A DNA stretch of 64,000 nucleotides from Cytophagales bacterium (GCA_013299045.1 JAAFJX010000010.1:62001-126000), one strand, 5' to 3'; counted from the first letter of the stretch, positions 1-9,518 are shown. Program-made: numbers and translations. The notes: generated from the sequence alone by a model not told the origin.

Positions 1-2
1 AA

Positions 3-296
3 TTCAGTATGGAAGCCTTAGTAGGCCGTCAGAATGCCAAAGTAAGCCAATATAAAGTGCTGCAAAAGGGTATTGATAACAATATGCGGGTAGATTATTC
101 CGACTTTAAGCCTATCAATAAACTGCTTTTTGCACACCGCTCCAAGATACTCACCAATTATCGTGATGAGAACAACGAAGCCCAAAAAATTGAGATAGAC
201 ATTGAGCATGAAAAAGTAGAAATGCTTGCACAAGCGCCTGCCTTTAACTTCAAGATTCCGTCTAATTACAAGAAGCGCGCACCTCAAAAAAAATAG
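3..296 (+). CDS. DUF4292-family lipoprotein, C-terminal part (5' end outside window)
   Basis: The reading frame is open from the first bases of the window and ends with TAG at 294-296, so the true start lies upstream; the ATG at 9 is probably internal. The ~97 visible residues contain VDYSDFKPI and end in FKIPSNYKKR, which resembles the C-terminal end of DUF4292, a Bacteroidota outer-membrane-lipoprotein family with a LolA-like fold. The function of that family is not settled; a role in envelope lipid or lipoprotein handling is only inferred from the fold. The signal peptide and lipobox cannot be checked because they are outside the window. The next gene on the strand starts about 90 bases downstream. 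Confidence 0.7.
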   Translation, partial: FSMEALVGRQNAKVSQYKVLQKGIDNNMRVDYSDFKPINKLLFAHRSKILTNYRDENNEAQKIEIDIEHEKVEMLAQAPAFNFKIPSNYKKRAPQKK

Positions 297-387
297 GCTT
301 TGTGTTTTTGCCACACACGATTAAATGCGTATTATTGCGCTCAGAACGCTCGCTTTTTTTGCGAACCCACTCAAATAAACTGCTTAC

Positions 388-1416
388 ATGGTTCTTGATG
401 CTGTCATTCAATCTGAAAATCAGGTTTTTAAACGAACTGATGCCAACGGCGTGGAGCGCTCTGCTGCTCTTGAGCGCATTGTAAGTGCTATTTGCAAGGT
501 ACTGGACTCCGAATTTGTGTCTGAATATGACCTCAAAACAATAAAAAACTTAGAGCAAAACGTAGCACTGAACCCCAACGAGTATTTGCGCGTACGGGTG
601 AGCGCCGTCAAGTTTTTGATTGAAAAGATTACGGAAGACGATGTTATCACGGAGTATGAAATGCAGCTTTTTAATGAGCTAACTGACAATTTATCTTTGG
701 ACTCGGAAAGCAGCGCACAGATAAAAAACGATATTGAGCGTATTCAGAATATGTATCTTATTGGCCGAAGCGACAACGCCACCGCCGATGCCTCTGAGCC
801 ACAGCACGTGCAGTGGTGGAAATCCTTGGACAAAAGCTGGAAGCAGCTTTTCCATCGTTATTTAGGCATTGAGGGCATTCCTACAGCCAACAACATTGAA
901 AATATTTTTTATTTGGCACAGTTGGACTGTTCCTTCAACAAGATTACCACACTCGCACCGATACAAAGCTTGCCAAACTTGAGCATACTCAAACTTTCGG
1001 GCTGCGACCAACTTACAGACTGGGAGATACTCGGTAACTTTACAGACCTCAAAAACTTGTCGGTAAAATATAATGAGACACTGCGCGAAGCCCACTGGTT
1101 CAAAAATATGCGCCGTTTGTTTGCATTAGACCTCAGCGAAACCTCTATCAGCAGCCTTCAAGATGTGGCAGAACTGCATAACTTAGAGCAGATTTCCTTC
1201 GGACAAACACCCATTACAGACCTAAGCCCGCTGCAAAACTTGAACAAACTGCATTCAATTTTTTGTAGCCACACTCTCATCAAGTCGCTAGAACCACTTA
1301 AAAACCTAACAGGGCTGAAGCACCTGCATATTTTGGGCTGTAAGGAACTCAGCGAGGCCGCCATTATAGACTTTCAGAAAGCACAGCCAAACTGTTTGAT
1401 TCGCAACGCATTCTGA
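388..1416 (+). CDS. Leucine-rich repeat protein of unknown function
   Basis: This is a 342-residue protein with no signal peptide or membrane segment, so it is probably cytoplasmic. Residues 1-140 are a charged, helical region that I do not recognise. From about residue 165 to the end there are about seven leucine-rich repeats of the short internalin/bacterial type, with units such as LAQLDCSFNKITTL, LKNLSVKYNETL and LHSIFCSHTLIKSLEPL. LRR proteins generally bind other proteins; no partner is evident. The ORF ends 11 bases before the ABC ATPase gene, so the two are probably co-transcribed. The ATG at 388 was chosen as the first start in this frame. Confidence 0.75.
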   Translation: MVLDAVIQSENQVFKRTDANGVERSAALERIVSAICKVLDSEFVSEYDLKTIKNLEQNVALNPNEYLRVRVSAVKFLIEKITEDDVITEYEMQLFNELTDNLSLDSESSAQIKNDIERIQNMYLIGRSDNATADASEPQHVQWWKSLDKSWKQLFHRYLGIEGIPTANNIENIFYLAQLDCSFNKITTLAPIQSLPNLSILKLSGCDQLTDWEILGNFTDLKNLSVKYNETLREAHWFKNMRRLFALDLSETSISSLQDVAELHNLEQISFGQTPITDLSPLQNLNKLHSIFCSHTLIKSLEPLKNLTGLKHLHILGCKELSEAAIIDFQKAQPNCLIRNAF

Positions 1417-1427
1417 CACCCTGTCTC

Positions 1428-2207
1428 ATGCAAAACCATGCAATTTCGGTGAACGGTTTGTACGCCAGTTATGAGAATAACCGCGTTTTGACAAACATCA
1501 GTTTTATTTTAGAAAAAGGAAGCCTGGCTGGTATCATGGGGCCAAATGGCGCTGGCAAATCCACACTCCTTAAAGCCATTTTAGGGCTTTTGAGTACGGA
1601 CGAGGGCGAAATTTTATTGCTCAATAAAAAACTAGAGGCTGTTCGTAAACAAATCAGTTATGTACCGCAACGCTCATCAGTGGACTGGGACTTTCCTATT
1701 TCTGTTTTTGAAGTAGTTTTGATGGGGCGTTATGTGCATTTGGGCTGGCTCAAACGAAGCTCAAAAACAGATAAAGAGTTGGCTATGAAAGCCCTCGAGC
1801 AAGTGGGTATGACGGCTTTCAAAGACCGCCAAATTGCAGAGCTATCAGGTGGGCAGCAGCAGCGTGTATTTTTGGCCAGAGCGCTAGCGCAGGAAGCAGA
1901 GTTATACTTTCTGGACGAGCCATTTGTGGGCGTAGATGCAGCCACCGAGCAAGACTTTGTAGCCATTCTCAAAGACCTTCAAAACCAGAATAAAACCGTT
2001 GTGGTGGTGCATCACGACTTACAAACCGCACCAGAGTATTTTACACACCTAGTCCTACTCAATAACCGTCTCATAGCCGCAGGCGAAACTGAAAGCGTTT
2101 TTACGAAAACCAACCTTGAGGCTACCTTTGGCAAAAGAACAGCCCTTTTTGAGCAAATTGAACACTTAAAACAGCAAACAGGGTTTCCGCCCGACAAAAC
2201 CGCTTAA
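1428..2207 (+). CDS. ABC transporter ATP-binding protein, Mn/Zn/Fe type (orphan)
   Basis: This 259-residue nucleotide-binding subunit has Walker A GPNGAGKST (residues 38-46), the signature LSGGQQQR (139-146), Walker B ELYFLDEP (158-165) and the H-loop histidine near 195. The stretch VPQRSSVDWDFPISV followed by VVLMGRY is characteristic of the ZnuC/MntB/TroB group that energises uptake of manganese, zinc or chelated iron. Neither a membrane permease nor a substrate-binding lipoprotein is adjacent, which is unusual because these systems are normally encoded together. It follows the LRR gene by 11 bases and precedes an unrelated phosphatase gene. The family assignment is strong; the transported metal is an inference. 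Confidence 0.88.
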   Translation: MQNHAISVNGLYASYENNRVLTNISFILEKGSLAGIMGPNGAGKSTLLKAILGLLSTDEGEILLLNKKLEAVRKQISYVPQRSSVDWDFPISVFEVVLMGRYVHLGWLKRSSKTDKELAMKALEQVGMTAFKDRQIAELSGGQQQRVFLARALAQEAELYFLDEPFVGVDAATEQDFVAILKDLQNQNKTVVVVHHDLQTAPEYFTHLVLLNNRLIAAGETESVFTKTNLEATFGKRTALFEQIEHLKQQTGFPPDKTA

Positions 2208-2263
2208 AATGTATGCCTGCTTACCATACAAGACTGTGGCATTCTATTTGCGCCTGAAAATTT

Positions 2264-4309
2264 ATGACAAAAATTGTCTTTATACTTATTTTTTTTGTTT
2301 CCACACTTGGGCAGCTTTTATGCAAGGCACAGGCACTGACGGTCATTGATGCCAGTAAGAGTTATACAGCGCTGGTAGGTGGGCAAGTTTGGGCTGTAGA
2401 AGACGCTCAGCATCGCTTAACGATTGCGCAAGTAACTCAGCTTCCCGACACGGCCTGGACTGTTCCGAGCGAAGTCCAAACCAATTTTGGAGTGTCTAAT
2501 TCTGCCTTTTGGGTTAGGTTTAAATACTACAGCCCAACGCCAGGCAGGCTGTATTTTTGTCTGCTAAATCAGCTTGTAGATACCGCAGAATTTTATATTG
2601 TTAGAGAAGGCCAAACTGTTTTTCGCGTCCAGAACATTCCAGAAAAAGCAGAGTTTAATTTGCCCAATAGTCCTTTTCTCTTGCCTCTTCTATCCGATAC
2701 AGTGGTTTGTTATGTACGCGCCACAGCCCGTATTCCTGTATACATACCTATGCACTTGCTGCACGAGAAAAATCTAAATGCTTATTTTTTATGGACTTAT
2801 GCTAGCGACTTCCTGTTTTTTGGGGCTATTCTCATCATGATGCTCTACAATGTTTTTTTGGCAGTTACTACGCGCAACTTGGTTTATTTTTACTACATTA
2901 GTTATTCTTTTTTTGTTCTGGCTACGGTCATTTATATAAGGGGCTTCCTTAGCCCTCTGTTAGGCGATTATAGCCAGCTGATTGAAGATAACTCTGCCTA
3001 CATTGTGGGGCCAGGCAGTATCTTTCTGTGTCTTTTTGCCATGGAATTTTTGGCCATGAAAAACATTTACAAATTAGGCTATCAAATTTTACTGGTATTG
3101 GCCGTTTTGAGTTTTGCGAACATGGTTTTATTCTCATTCATAGGCTTTAACATCACTTTAGAGATTAGTCAGATACTCACCCTAACAATCAATTTTTTAG
3201 TGGCATGGTGTGCGCTTGTTGTGTATAAGAGGCAGAAGCAAAAAGATGCTTTGCTGTTTGTTATTGCCTTTTCAGCATATTTAGTACTCTATTCATCTCT
3301 GAACCTTGTATTCTTAAACGTCATTAACGCTTATTTTATCAGTATATACTTTTTGCATATTGGCTCAACTATTGAGCTTGTCCTTTTTTCTATTGCTTTG
3401 GGCAATCAGATAAATGCCTATCGCAAAGAAAGTATTATGGCACAGGCCGAAAACTTACGTTTGGTTCAAGAGCAAAACGTTGTTCTTGAACAGAAAGTAA
3501 GCGAAAGGACGCATGAGCTCAATCAAACATTAGAGACCGTAGCCAAGCAGCGCGACAACATTATTTCCTCTATAAATTATGCCCTGCGCATTCAGAATGC
3601 CATTATTCCTAAAGAAGAAGAGCTACTAAAATATTTGGACTGCTTTGTTTTTTTCCGTCCGAGGGATATTGTTTCGGGAGATTTCTACTGGTTTGCAGAG
3701 AAAGACCACTGCCAAATTCTGGCAGTTGCAGACTGCACAGGGCATGGTGTTTCGGGGGCTTTTATGACCATGATAGGGAATAATATTCTGAATCAAATTG
3801 TTCATAATCAAGAAATTCATGCGCCCAGTGAAATTTTGAACTTCATGTGTCCGTTACTTAGCAAGACTCTTTTGCACTCAAAGGGCAGGGTCAAGGACGG
3901 CATGGACATTTCCATTATAACGCTCTATGGCCAGCCCAAAGCAACAGAGAAAATCTGTTATTCGGGCGCTATGAACCCTCTTTATATTGTTCAAAATAAA
4001 GAGTTCAGAGAGATAAAAGCAGATAAAATGCCCATAGAGGTACTTACCGAGACGAATCGCTACTACACGCAGCACGAGCTTGTCCCCGACGGCAACACCA
4101 TGCTTTATCTACTCTCAGATGGCTACCAAGACCAGTTCAGCGGCCCTCAGAATACCAAATTTATGGCAAAAAGACTCAAACAACTGCTGTTTTCAATAGC
4201 GCACGAGGACATAAACGTACAAAAGGGTCAATTAAAAACTACCTTTGAGGAGTGGAAGGGTACTAAAAAACAAACGGACGATGTGCTTCTTGTGGGTTTG
4301 CGTGTATGA
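2264..4309 (+). CDS. 7TMR-DISM sensor with SpoIIE-type PP2C phosphatase domain
   Basis: The 681-residue protein begins with a signal peptide (residues 1-24). A periplasmic all-beta 7TMR-DISMED2-like domain spans about 30-165 and seven hydrophobic segments lie between about 178 and 385. A coiled coil follows at about 395-440, and a C-terminal PP2C/SpoIIE Ser/Thr phosphatase domain at about 460-681. The phosphatase metal-binding motifs are visible: SGDFYWF, VADCTGHGVSGAFM (near 487-500), DGMDISII, YSGAMNPLY, LLSDGYQDQF and TDDVLL. By family knowledge such proteins sense an extracellular ligand and dephosphorylate an intracellular regulator, often an anti-sigma-factor antagonist; the ligand and target are unknown. 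It is a single-gene unit. Confidence 0.9.
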   Translation: MTKIVFILIFFVSTLGQLLCKAQALTVIDASKSYTALVGGQVWAVEDAQHRLTIAQVTQLPDTAWTVPSEVQTNFGVSNSAFWVRFKYYSPTPGRLYFCLLNQLVDTAEFYIVREGQTVFRVQNIPEKAEFNLPNSPFLLPLLSDTVVCYVRATARIPVYIPMHLLHEKNLNAYFLWTYASDFLFFGAILIMMLYNVFLAVTTRNLVYFYYISYSFFVLATVIYIRGFLSPLLGDYSQLIEDNSAYIVGPGSIFLCLFAMEFLAMKNIYKLGYQILLVLAVLSFANMVLFSFIGFNITLEISQILTLTINFLVAWCALVVYKRQKQKDALLFVIAFSAYLVLYSSLNLVFLNVINAYFISIYFLHIGSTIELVLFSIALGNQINAYRKESIMAQAENLRLVQEQNVVLEQKVSERTHELNQTLETVAKQRDNIISSINYALRIQNAIIPKEEELLKYLDCFVFFRPRDIVSGDFYWFAEKDHCQILAVADCTGHGVSGAFMTMIGNNILNQIVHNQEIHAPSEILNFMCPLLSKTLLHSKGRVKDGMDISIITLYGQPKATEKICYSGAMNPLYIVQNKEFREIKADKMPIEVLTETNRYYTQHELVPDGNTMLYLLSDGYQDQFSGPQNTKFMAKRLKQLLFSIAHEDINVQKGQLKTTFEEWKGTKKQTDDVLLVGLRV

Positions 4310-4327
4310 GTAATTTTTATATGATTT

Positions 4328-4359
4328 TTTGGCATTTCATGGATTTTCTAATACTTTTG
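4328..4359 (+). promoter_or_regulatory. Bacteroidota-type promoter for psd
   Basis: TTTG at 4328-4331 is followed, 20 bases later, by TACTTTTG at 4352-4359. This fits the phylum consensus TTTG, 17-23 bases, TAnnTTTG. Transcription would begin near 4366, giving a leader of about 60 bases before the psd start. Confidence 0.55.
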
Positions 4360-4426
4360 GGGCTGTAAACGGCCTGTATAAGTCGTTGTTTTAGCCGCAC
4401 TCTTACCATCAAATTCAGAAAAATTT

Positions 4427-5107
4427 ATGAGCATACACCGCGAAGGATATATATCGTTGTTGATAGCCTTGTTGTTCATGGCTGGCCTCTATTATGGGCT
4501 AGATTATGCTTTTCCAAGGCTCGTTTTGTTTTACAAGGTTGAATTGGCTGATTTGGGTTTGCTTTTTGGCCTCATCATTTTTGTTATCGTATTGCAGTTC
4601 TTTCGCGACCCTACGGTGCGTACCCCTTACAACGATTTACACGTGATATCTCCCTGCGATGGCAAAGTGGTGGTCATTGAGGAGGTAGAAGAGCCAGAAT
4701 ATTTCAAGGGCAAACGCCGCCAAGTTTCTATTTTTATGTCCCCTTTTAATGTACACGTCAATCGGAATCCAATAACTGGTATTGTCAGGTACTGTAGGTA
4801 TCACCCTGGTTTGTACTTAGTGGCTTGGCATCCAAAATCTAGTACAGAAAATGAGCGCACTACGGTAGTTCTGCAACACCCAACACATGGTCAGGAAGTT
4901 CTTTTTAGGCAAATAGCCGGTGCTTTGGCGCGAAGAATTGTTTATTACCTTCAAGAAGGGCAAGCCGCAAGACAGGGCGACGAGATGGGTTTTATCAAAT
5001 TCGGCTCACGTGTCGATTTGTTTTTGCCGCTTGATGCTGAAATAAATGTAAAGATTGGTGATAAAACCACTGGTGGCGAAACCCATATTGCCACTTTTAA
5101 AGTCTAG
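4427..5107 (+). CDS. psd: Phosphatidylserine decarboxylase proenzyme, short type
   Basis: This 226-residue protein matches the short (type II) phosphatidylserine decarboxylase family. That enzyme makes phosphatidylethanolamine from phosphatidylserine at the inner membrane. Two N-terminal hydrophobic segments (about 8-30 and 42-60) anchor it. The core shows SPCDGKV and SIFMSPFNVHVNRNP, and the C-terminal self-cleavage site FGSR has Ser194, which would become the pyruvoyl prosthetic group of the small alpha chain. Length and layout are normal for the family. No phosphatidylserine synthase gene is adjacent. A good promoter lies just upstream at 4328-4359. Confidence 0.93.
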   Translation: MSIHREGYISLLIALLFMAGLYYGLDYAFPRLVLFYKVELADLGLLFGLIIFVIVLQFFRDPTVRTPYNDLHVISPCDGKVVVIEEVEEPEYFKGKRRQVSIFMSPFNVHVNRNPITGIVRYCRYHPGLYLVAWHPKSSTENERTTVVLQHPTHGQEVLFRQIAGALARRIVYYLQEGQAARQGDEMGFIKFGSRVDLFLPLDAEINVKIGDKTTGGETHIATFKV

Positions 5108-5185
5108 CGAGTTGTTCCTTAAAAAGGCTTTTTTAGGGGCAACCAATTATCACTTCTGAATCTTTTTACTACTTTAATTTTTGAT

Positions 5186-5221
5186 TTTGTTAATTTAGGT
5201 GCAATAATTGAATTAGATTTG
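5186..5221 (+). promoter_or_regulatory. Candidate promoter for the AAA ATPase gene
   Basis: TAGATTTG at 5214-5221 fits the -7 consensus exactly. The nearest TTTG (5186-5189) lies 24 bases upstream, slightly further than the usual 17-23. The leader would be about 40 bases. Confidence 0.4.
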
Positions 5222-5269
5222 AGGTCTTATTCCCATAAAAAGCATTCCTAAAACATCAACGTCTTTCTC

Positions 5270-6223
5270 ATGGTCAAGCACGTATCCATCAAAAATTTCA
5301 AGTCCGTTAAGGATGTGGCTTTTGAAACCAAGCGCGTTAATTTGCTGCTCGGCACCCCCAACTCAGGCAAGTCCAATATACTAGAAGCCTTAGGTTTGTT
5401 TTCGGCCAGCCACGTCCGCAACTTGAAGGATTACATCCGCTTCAAAAAGACCGAAAATTTGTTTTATGACAACGACGTAACCCAAGACATAGAGATTAGA
5501 GCGGACGACTACTTCTGCCAAATTAACTTTGACAAGGGTATTTTTAGAGGCAAATGCAATATGGGCGAAGAGAACTACCTTGAGTTCAGGCTCAACTACA
5601 ACGGTGAGTATGACCGCCAGGTGCAAGAAAATATACTGCCTTTCCGCTACTATCGCTTCAAATTGGACTATACTGCCTCGGCTGGTTTTGAGTATTTGCT
5701 GCCGCCTTTTGGCAAAAATTTGTTCTCAATTCTTTACACCAACAAGCAGCTGCGCAAAGAGGTTAGCCAGCTTTTGCTAGAAAAGGGCTTCAGGCTCATT
5801 ATTGATACACAAGACAAAAAAATAGAAATTCTCAAGGAAGTAGATGATATTTTTTATACCTATCCCTACGAGTCGCTTTCGGATACTGTTCAGCGGGTGG
5901 TTTTTTACATGACGGCTATGGCCACTAACCAGAACAGTATTTTGCTGTTGGAAGAGCCAGAGGCTTATATTTTTCCATACTACGTGAAGTTTTTGGCCGA
6001 TAAAATTATACAAAACACAGACAATCAGTATTTTATTATTACACATAATCCATACTTTCTCTTTTCCATGATAGAAGCGCTACCCGAATCCGATTTGGCA
6101 GTTATGATGACCTCTATGGAAAATTACCAAACACAAGTGGTAGCCCTAACATCAGCACAGTTAGAGAAGGTTAAAGTTCTTGGCAACGACTTCTTCCTGA
6201 ACCCAGAGCAGATATTTGGGTAG
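5270..6223 (+). CDS. AAA family ATPase (RecF/OLD-like, AAA_15/AAA_21 type)
   Basis: This 317-residue cytoplasmic ATPase of the ABC/SMC-like clade starts with the usual VSIKNFKSVKDV strand. It has Walker A GTPNSGKS (residues 28-35), Walker B SILLLEEPE (223-231) and an H-loop TH at 258-259. The family is used in DNA repair, phage defence and toxin systems. This copy has neither the TOPRIM nuclease domain of OLD proteins nor an adjacent HNH or UvrD partner. It is convergent with the CHAT protease gene, with only six bases between stop codons. Function beyond ATP hydrolysis cannot be named from the sequence. Confidence 0.85.
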   Translation: MVKHVSIKNFKSVKDVAFETKRVNLLLGTPNSGKSNILEALGLFSASHVRNLKDYIRFKKTENLFYDNDVTQDIEIRADDYFCQINFDKGIFRGKCNMGEENYLEFRLNYNGEYDRQVQENILPFRYYRFKLDYTASAGFEYLLPPFGKNLFSILYTNKQLRKEVSQLLLEKGFRLIIDTQDKKIEILKEVDDIFYTYPYESLSDTVQRVVFYMTAMATNQNSILLLEEPEAYIFPYYVKFLADKIIQNTDNQYFIITHNPYFLFSMIEALPESDLAVMMTSMENYQTQVVALTSAQLEKVKVLGNDFFLNPEQIFG

Positions 6224-6229
6224 AGCTGT

Positions 6230-9200
6230 TTACTCGCCCACAAGCACAAAAGCAGCCCAATAGTAAGGCGATGGGTACTTTTTCTGTAGTGATTTTTGTG
6301 CATTTGTAAAGGCAGTTCGCTTACTTTGCTTTTTGAGGAGTAGATTGTCGTAGAACAGGCTCATCAACTCTTGGGTAGCGGCATCGTCCACCTTCCAGAG
6401 GCTCATCAATAAAGATTTTGCACCAGACTGCTGAAAAGCGCGCTGCAAACCATACACTCCTTCGCCGTCTTTAATGTCGCCAAGTCCTGTTTCGCAGGCC
6501 GATAGCACCACAAGGTCGGTGTTGTAGAAATCCAAATTGACTATTTCTAAAGCGGTAAGTACTCCATTTTCTGTTTTTTCATTCAGTTTCCCGTCAAGAT
6601 TTTGTTCTACATTGGCGAGAAGAAGCCCAGAACGCAAGAGAGGATTCCATGAGGCATTCTTGGAGAGAGATTCTGGCATAAAAAAGCCATGTGTAGCTAT
6701 ATGCAAAACATCAGGGCTTATGAGCGCTTTAATATTTTCTTCTGAAGCCTCTTCGGCCAAATAGGTTCTTGCTTTGATTTTTGCTTTTTGTGCCGTTTTT
6801 TGAATGTTCTCTATTTCGGTTTTAGTACCAGGCAGAACGCTCACCTTACCCGTTGCTAAGTTAAAAAAGCGTTCTTGCTTAATAGGACTCACCTCTTGGC
6901 TGGCTATGGTGCTGCGCTGCTCGGCTGCTTGGCCCGAAACACCATCGCTGTTTATGCCAGAGTAGTTGGGATAACCAAAAAGGAATAGTTGGTAATCCTT
7001 TTGGTTCTTTTTGCGCTCTTGTTTGTTTTTAACATTGATGAGGTCTCGTGCAGAACTCAATAGTTGTAAGTCGCACTCTTCTCTCAAAAACCTTTGGTTT
7101 TTGGGATTTTTTAGAGAAAGCATATTAAGTTGAAAATAAACACCATCACTACAAAAATAAACACGCTTTGCCTTTCCGATTTTTTCAGCAATGGGCTTCC
7201 AAAAGTTGTTATAGGAAGCATTATCATCTGAATTAAACTTGATGCTATTCTGATAAAAATTGAGGGCTTCTTTTTCCAAATAACTACTCTGCGGCAAATA
7301 CACAATCTCAGGTTGCTTAGCCTCTGGTTTTAAGATAAGTGCTACGTAAAAAATGCTATCAGTTAATTGTTTTTGCCACACTTTAGCCCTATAAATTTCT
7401 ACCAGGGCTTCGTCATTTTTGAGTTGAGCCTGGATATCCTGCCAGCGCAGTTGTTTGGTATTCATTTCAAAATCATTGCTTTGATACAGAGTTCTGCCTA
7501 TGTTTTTTTCTAGTTCGTTGGCATTTTTGCTAAGCAAATCAAGCGTTTCTTTATCAGGGCTTTGCTTTTGGCTTTCTTGCGCCAATTCTTTTTTCAAAGC
7601 GGCTAATTTATAGTAGGTGTTGAGTAGGCTTGTGTCGCGGCTACTGTAAATCTTGCTTCTTATTTTTTTATTGGCATCAAAAAGCAAGGCTTTGGTTATT
7701 AATAAGTTATTGAAGACATAAGCGCCAGCATCGGTCGTGCCTAACTTCAGGAATAAAGCATTACTGGTGCTGAAATACCTGCCTGTTGCATTCATATAAG
7801 ACTCTTTTTCCTTTTCTGATAAAAAAGAAAAAGTACTATACGTTTCTTTGGACGTTATCTCAGAGAGTTCTAGACACACCTTAGTAACGTCCTCGTAGCG
7901 ATTTTGCATAGCATAAGACTCAGCCAAAGCCACACAAAAAGAGCCATATTGGATTGTTGGCCCTTTGGACAGTTCTCTACAATTATTTTTGGCCTCTTTG
8001 AGGTAATGAGTCGCTGAATCATACTGGCCCATGGAATAGAGTAAGCGGCCTTTTGTATAGAGCATATATGGATAATCGTAGCTTTGCTTGCCAACTGTTT
8101 TTTCAAAAAGAACCAAGGCTTCATTGATGTCCCTAAGTCCCTCATTAAACCTGCTAGCGTGCAAATAAAAGTTAGCCCTATTCAACAAGCCATCTGCATA
8201 TTCATGATGTTCTGAACCAAAAAATTGTTTTCTGAGTTCAGAGTGTTTTTTTATAAATGGCTCTGCCTCAGCATATTTTTTTTGACCCAGATAAACATTG
8301 CTCAGGAGTGTTAGAGGCGGAATGAGATACCTGCTTTCTTTGTCAAATAATTTTTCTGCCAATTCAACAGCTTTTTTTGCATACTGAGTCGCTGCATCAT
8401 AATTCCCGTTGTAAACAAACAAATTAGTCATTCGCTGTAGAATCTCCAAGCCAAAATAGGATTCATTTTCTTTCTTTTCGGTGAGTAATTTCCATATGTT
8501 GGTTAATAAAATATCTGTTTCAGGGTACTTGCTTCGCCTAAAAAGAACTTCTGCAAGTGCAGACTGCGCGTGTAAGCATTCGTTATGCTTTTTGCCTAGT
8601 ATAGCCGTTTTGATGGCAAGCACCTGCCTAATGAGTTCTTCGGATTCATCTAGCCTATTCAAAGTCATAAGGACTGCTGCATAGCCAAACAAAGCCTCTG
8701 CATGAGCCAAACTATTGGTATTTTTGCTGAACTTGTATGTATGCAACACCTGTTTGAAAAGCAGCTCCGCCTGTTTTATATCTCTCTTCCGCACATAAAA
8801 ATTTGCTAATTCAATGCAAGCACTTAAATAAGTACTGTCTTGCTTACCAACTAGTTTTTCTCTGACATTTATAACCTCCTTATGAGCAATCTCGGCTAGT
8901 GCGAAACTGTCTGTATAGATATAGGCGGTACCTAAACTTGAGCAGATTTGTGTGTAAACAAAATCTTCGCCCTTTGCCTGTTTTTGAATGTATTTGCCTT
9001 TATTGTATGCCTCAGAGGCTTGTTTGTATTTACCCATAAACATATAATTTTTGCCTAAATCATGGTAAATGGTGGCTATCAAGGTCTTTGGTGCATTGGG
9101 GTATGCCTCACAAACAACAAGCGACTTATTGAGACATTTCTCTGCATTCCCATAGTCCCGAAGTTCGTTGTACGCATCAGCCATCAGGCGGCACGTGGCT

Positions 9201-9391
9201 GCGTAAAGTGTATCGGACTTGCCAGACTTTTCGGCTTCCAAAAGTGCTTGCTGCGCCACCTCAATAGCCTCTTGATAGTTTTGACTTTTTTCTACCAAAT
9301 CTAGCGCTTTGTTATACAAAGTTTCTCTGCTCTGTGCTCTTAGGCCAAAGGTTATGAATAAAAGCAATATTGAAAGCCCCACATATTTCAT
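6230..9391 (-). CDS. Secreted TPR-CHAT domain protein (caspase-like peptidase)
   Basis: The 1053-residue protein begins with a signal peptide (about residues 1-19) and continues with at least ten tetratricopeptide repeats between about 25 and 530, including CHAT-associated units such as YHDLGKNYMFMGKYKQASEAY. A helical linker follows, then a C-terminal CHAT domain (about 730-1053). The predicted catalytic dyad is present: His901 in HIATHGFF and Cys966 in VVLSACETG, followed by the typical LMSLWKVDD. CHAT domains are clan CD cysteine peptidases related to caspases and separase. The signal peptide places this one outside the cytoplasm, unlike the CRISPR-linked TPR-CHAT proteins. Substrate unknown. 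Confidence 0.9.
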   Translation of the reverse strand: MKYVGLSILLLFITFGLRAQSRETLYNKALDLVEKSQNYQEAIEVAQQALLEAEKSGKSDTLYAATCRLMADAYNELRDYGNAEKCLNKSLVVCEAYPNAPKTLIATIYHDLGKNYMFMGKYKQASEAYNKGKYIQKQAKGEDFVYTQICSSLGTAYIYTDSFALAEIAHKEVINVREKLVGKQDSTYLSACIELANFYVRKRDIKQAELLFKQVLHTYKFSKNTNSLAHAEALFGYAAVLMTLNRLDESEELIRQVLAIKTAILGKKHNECLHAQSALAEVLFRRSKYPETDILLTNIWKLLTEKKENESYFGLEILQRMTNLFVYNGNYDAATQYAKKAVELAEKLFDKESRYLIPPLTLLSNVYLGQKKYAEAEPFIKKHSELRKQFFGSEHHEYADGLLNRANFYLHASRFNEGLRDINEALVLFEKTVGKQSYDYPYMLYTKGRLLYSMGQYDSATHYLKEAKNNCRELSKGPTIQYGSFCVALAESYAMQNRYEDVTKVCLELSEITSKETYSTFSFLSEKEKESYMNATGRYFSTSNALFLKLGTTDAGAYVFNNLLITKALLFDANKKIRSKIYSSRDTSLLNTYYKLAALKKELAQESQKQSPDKETLDLLSKNANELEKNIGRTLYQSNDFEMNTKQLRWQDIQAQLKNDEALVEIYRAKVWQKQLTDSIFYVALILKPEAKQPEIVYLPQSSYLEKEALNFYQNSIKFNSDDNASYNNFWKPIAEKIGKAKRVYFCSDGVYFQLNMLSLKNPKNQRFLREECDLQLLSSARDLINVKNKQERKKNQKDYQLFLFGYPNYSGINSDGVSGQAAEQRSTIASQEVSPIKQERFFNLATGKVSVLPGTKTEIENIQKTAQKAKIKARTYLAEEASEENIKALISPDVLHIATHGFFMPESLSKNASWNPLLRSGLLLANVEQNLDGKLNEKTENGVLTALEIVNLDFYNTDLVVLSACETGLGDIKDGEGVYGLQRAFQQSGAKSLLMSLWKVDDAATQELMSLFYDNLLLKKQSKRTAFTNAQKSLQKKYPSPYYWAAFVLVGE

Positions 9392-9496
9392 CTCACCAAC
9401 CAGTTTTAAAGAATAAATAAATGTTCAATAAACTTATTTTTTTTATTAAACGAAACTCTTATTCTGATATTCTATATATATAAAAAAAATCACAGA

Positions 9497-9518
9497 TTCA
9501 TTTTTATAAAAAAATGAA
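9497..9518. terminator. AT-only hairpin between pit and the CHAT gene
   Basis: TTCATTTTT and AAAAATGAA form a 9-bp stem with a short loop. It lies downstream of the pit stop codon and upstream of the CHAT gene on the same strand. It could end pit transcription, but it lacks GC pairs and sits in very AT-rich DNA, so the call is weak. Confidence 0.3.

Noticed and set aside
5110-5142. GTTCCTTAAAAAGG after psd as a family B end or terminator
   Set aside because: Only about 13 bases match the B end, no further B sequence follows, and the possible stem has no T tract.
5270-9391. AAA ATPase plus CHAT protease as a cytoplasmic antiphage system
   Set aside because: The CHAT protein has a signal peptide and the genes are convergent rather than in one operon; kept only as a low-interest finding.
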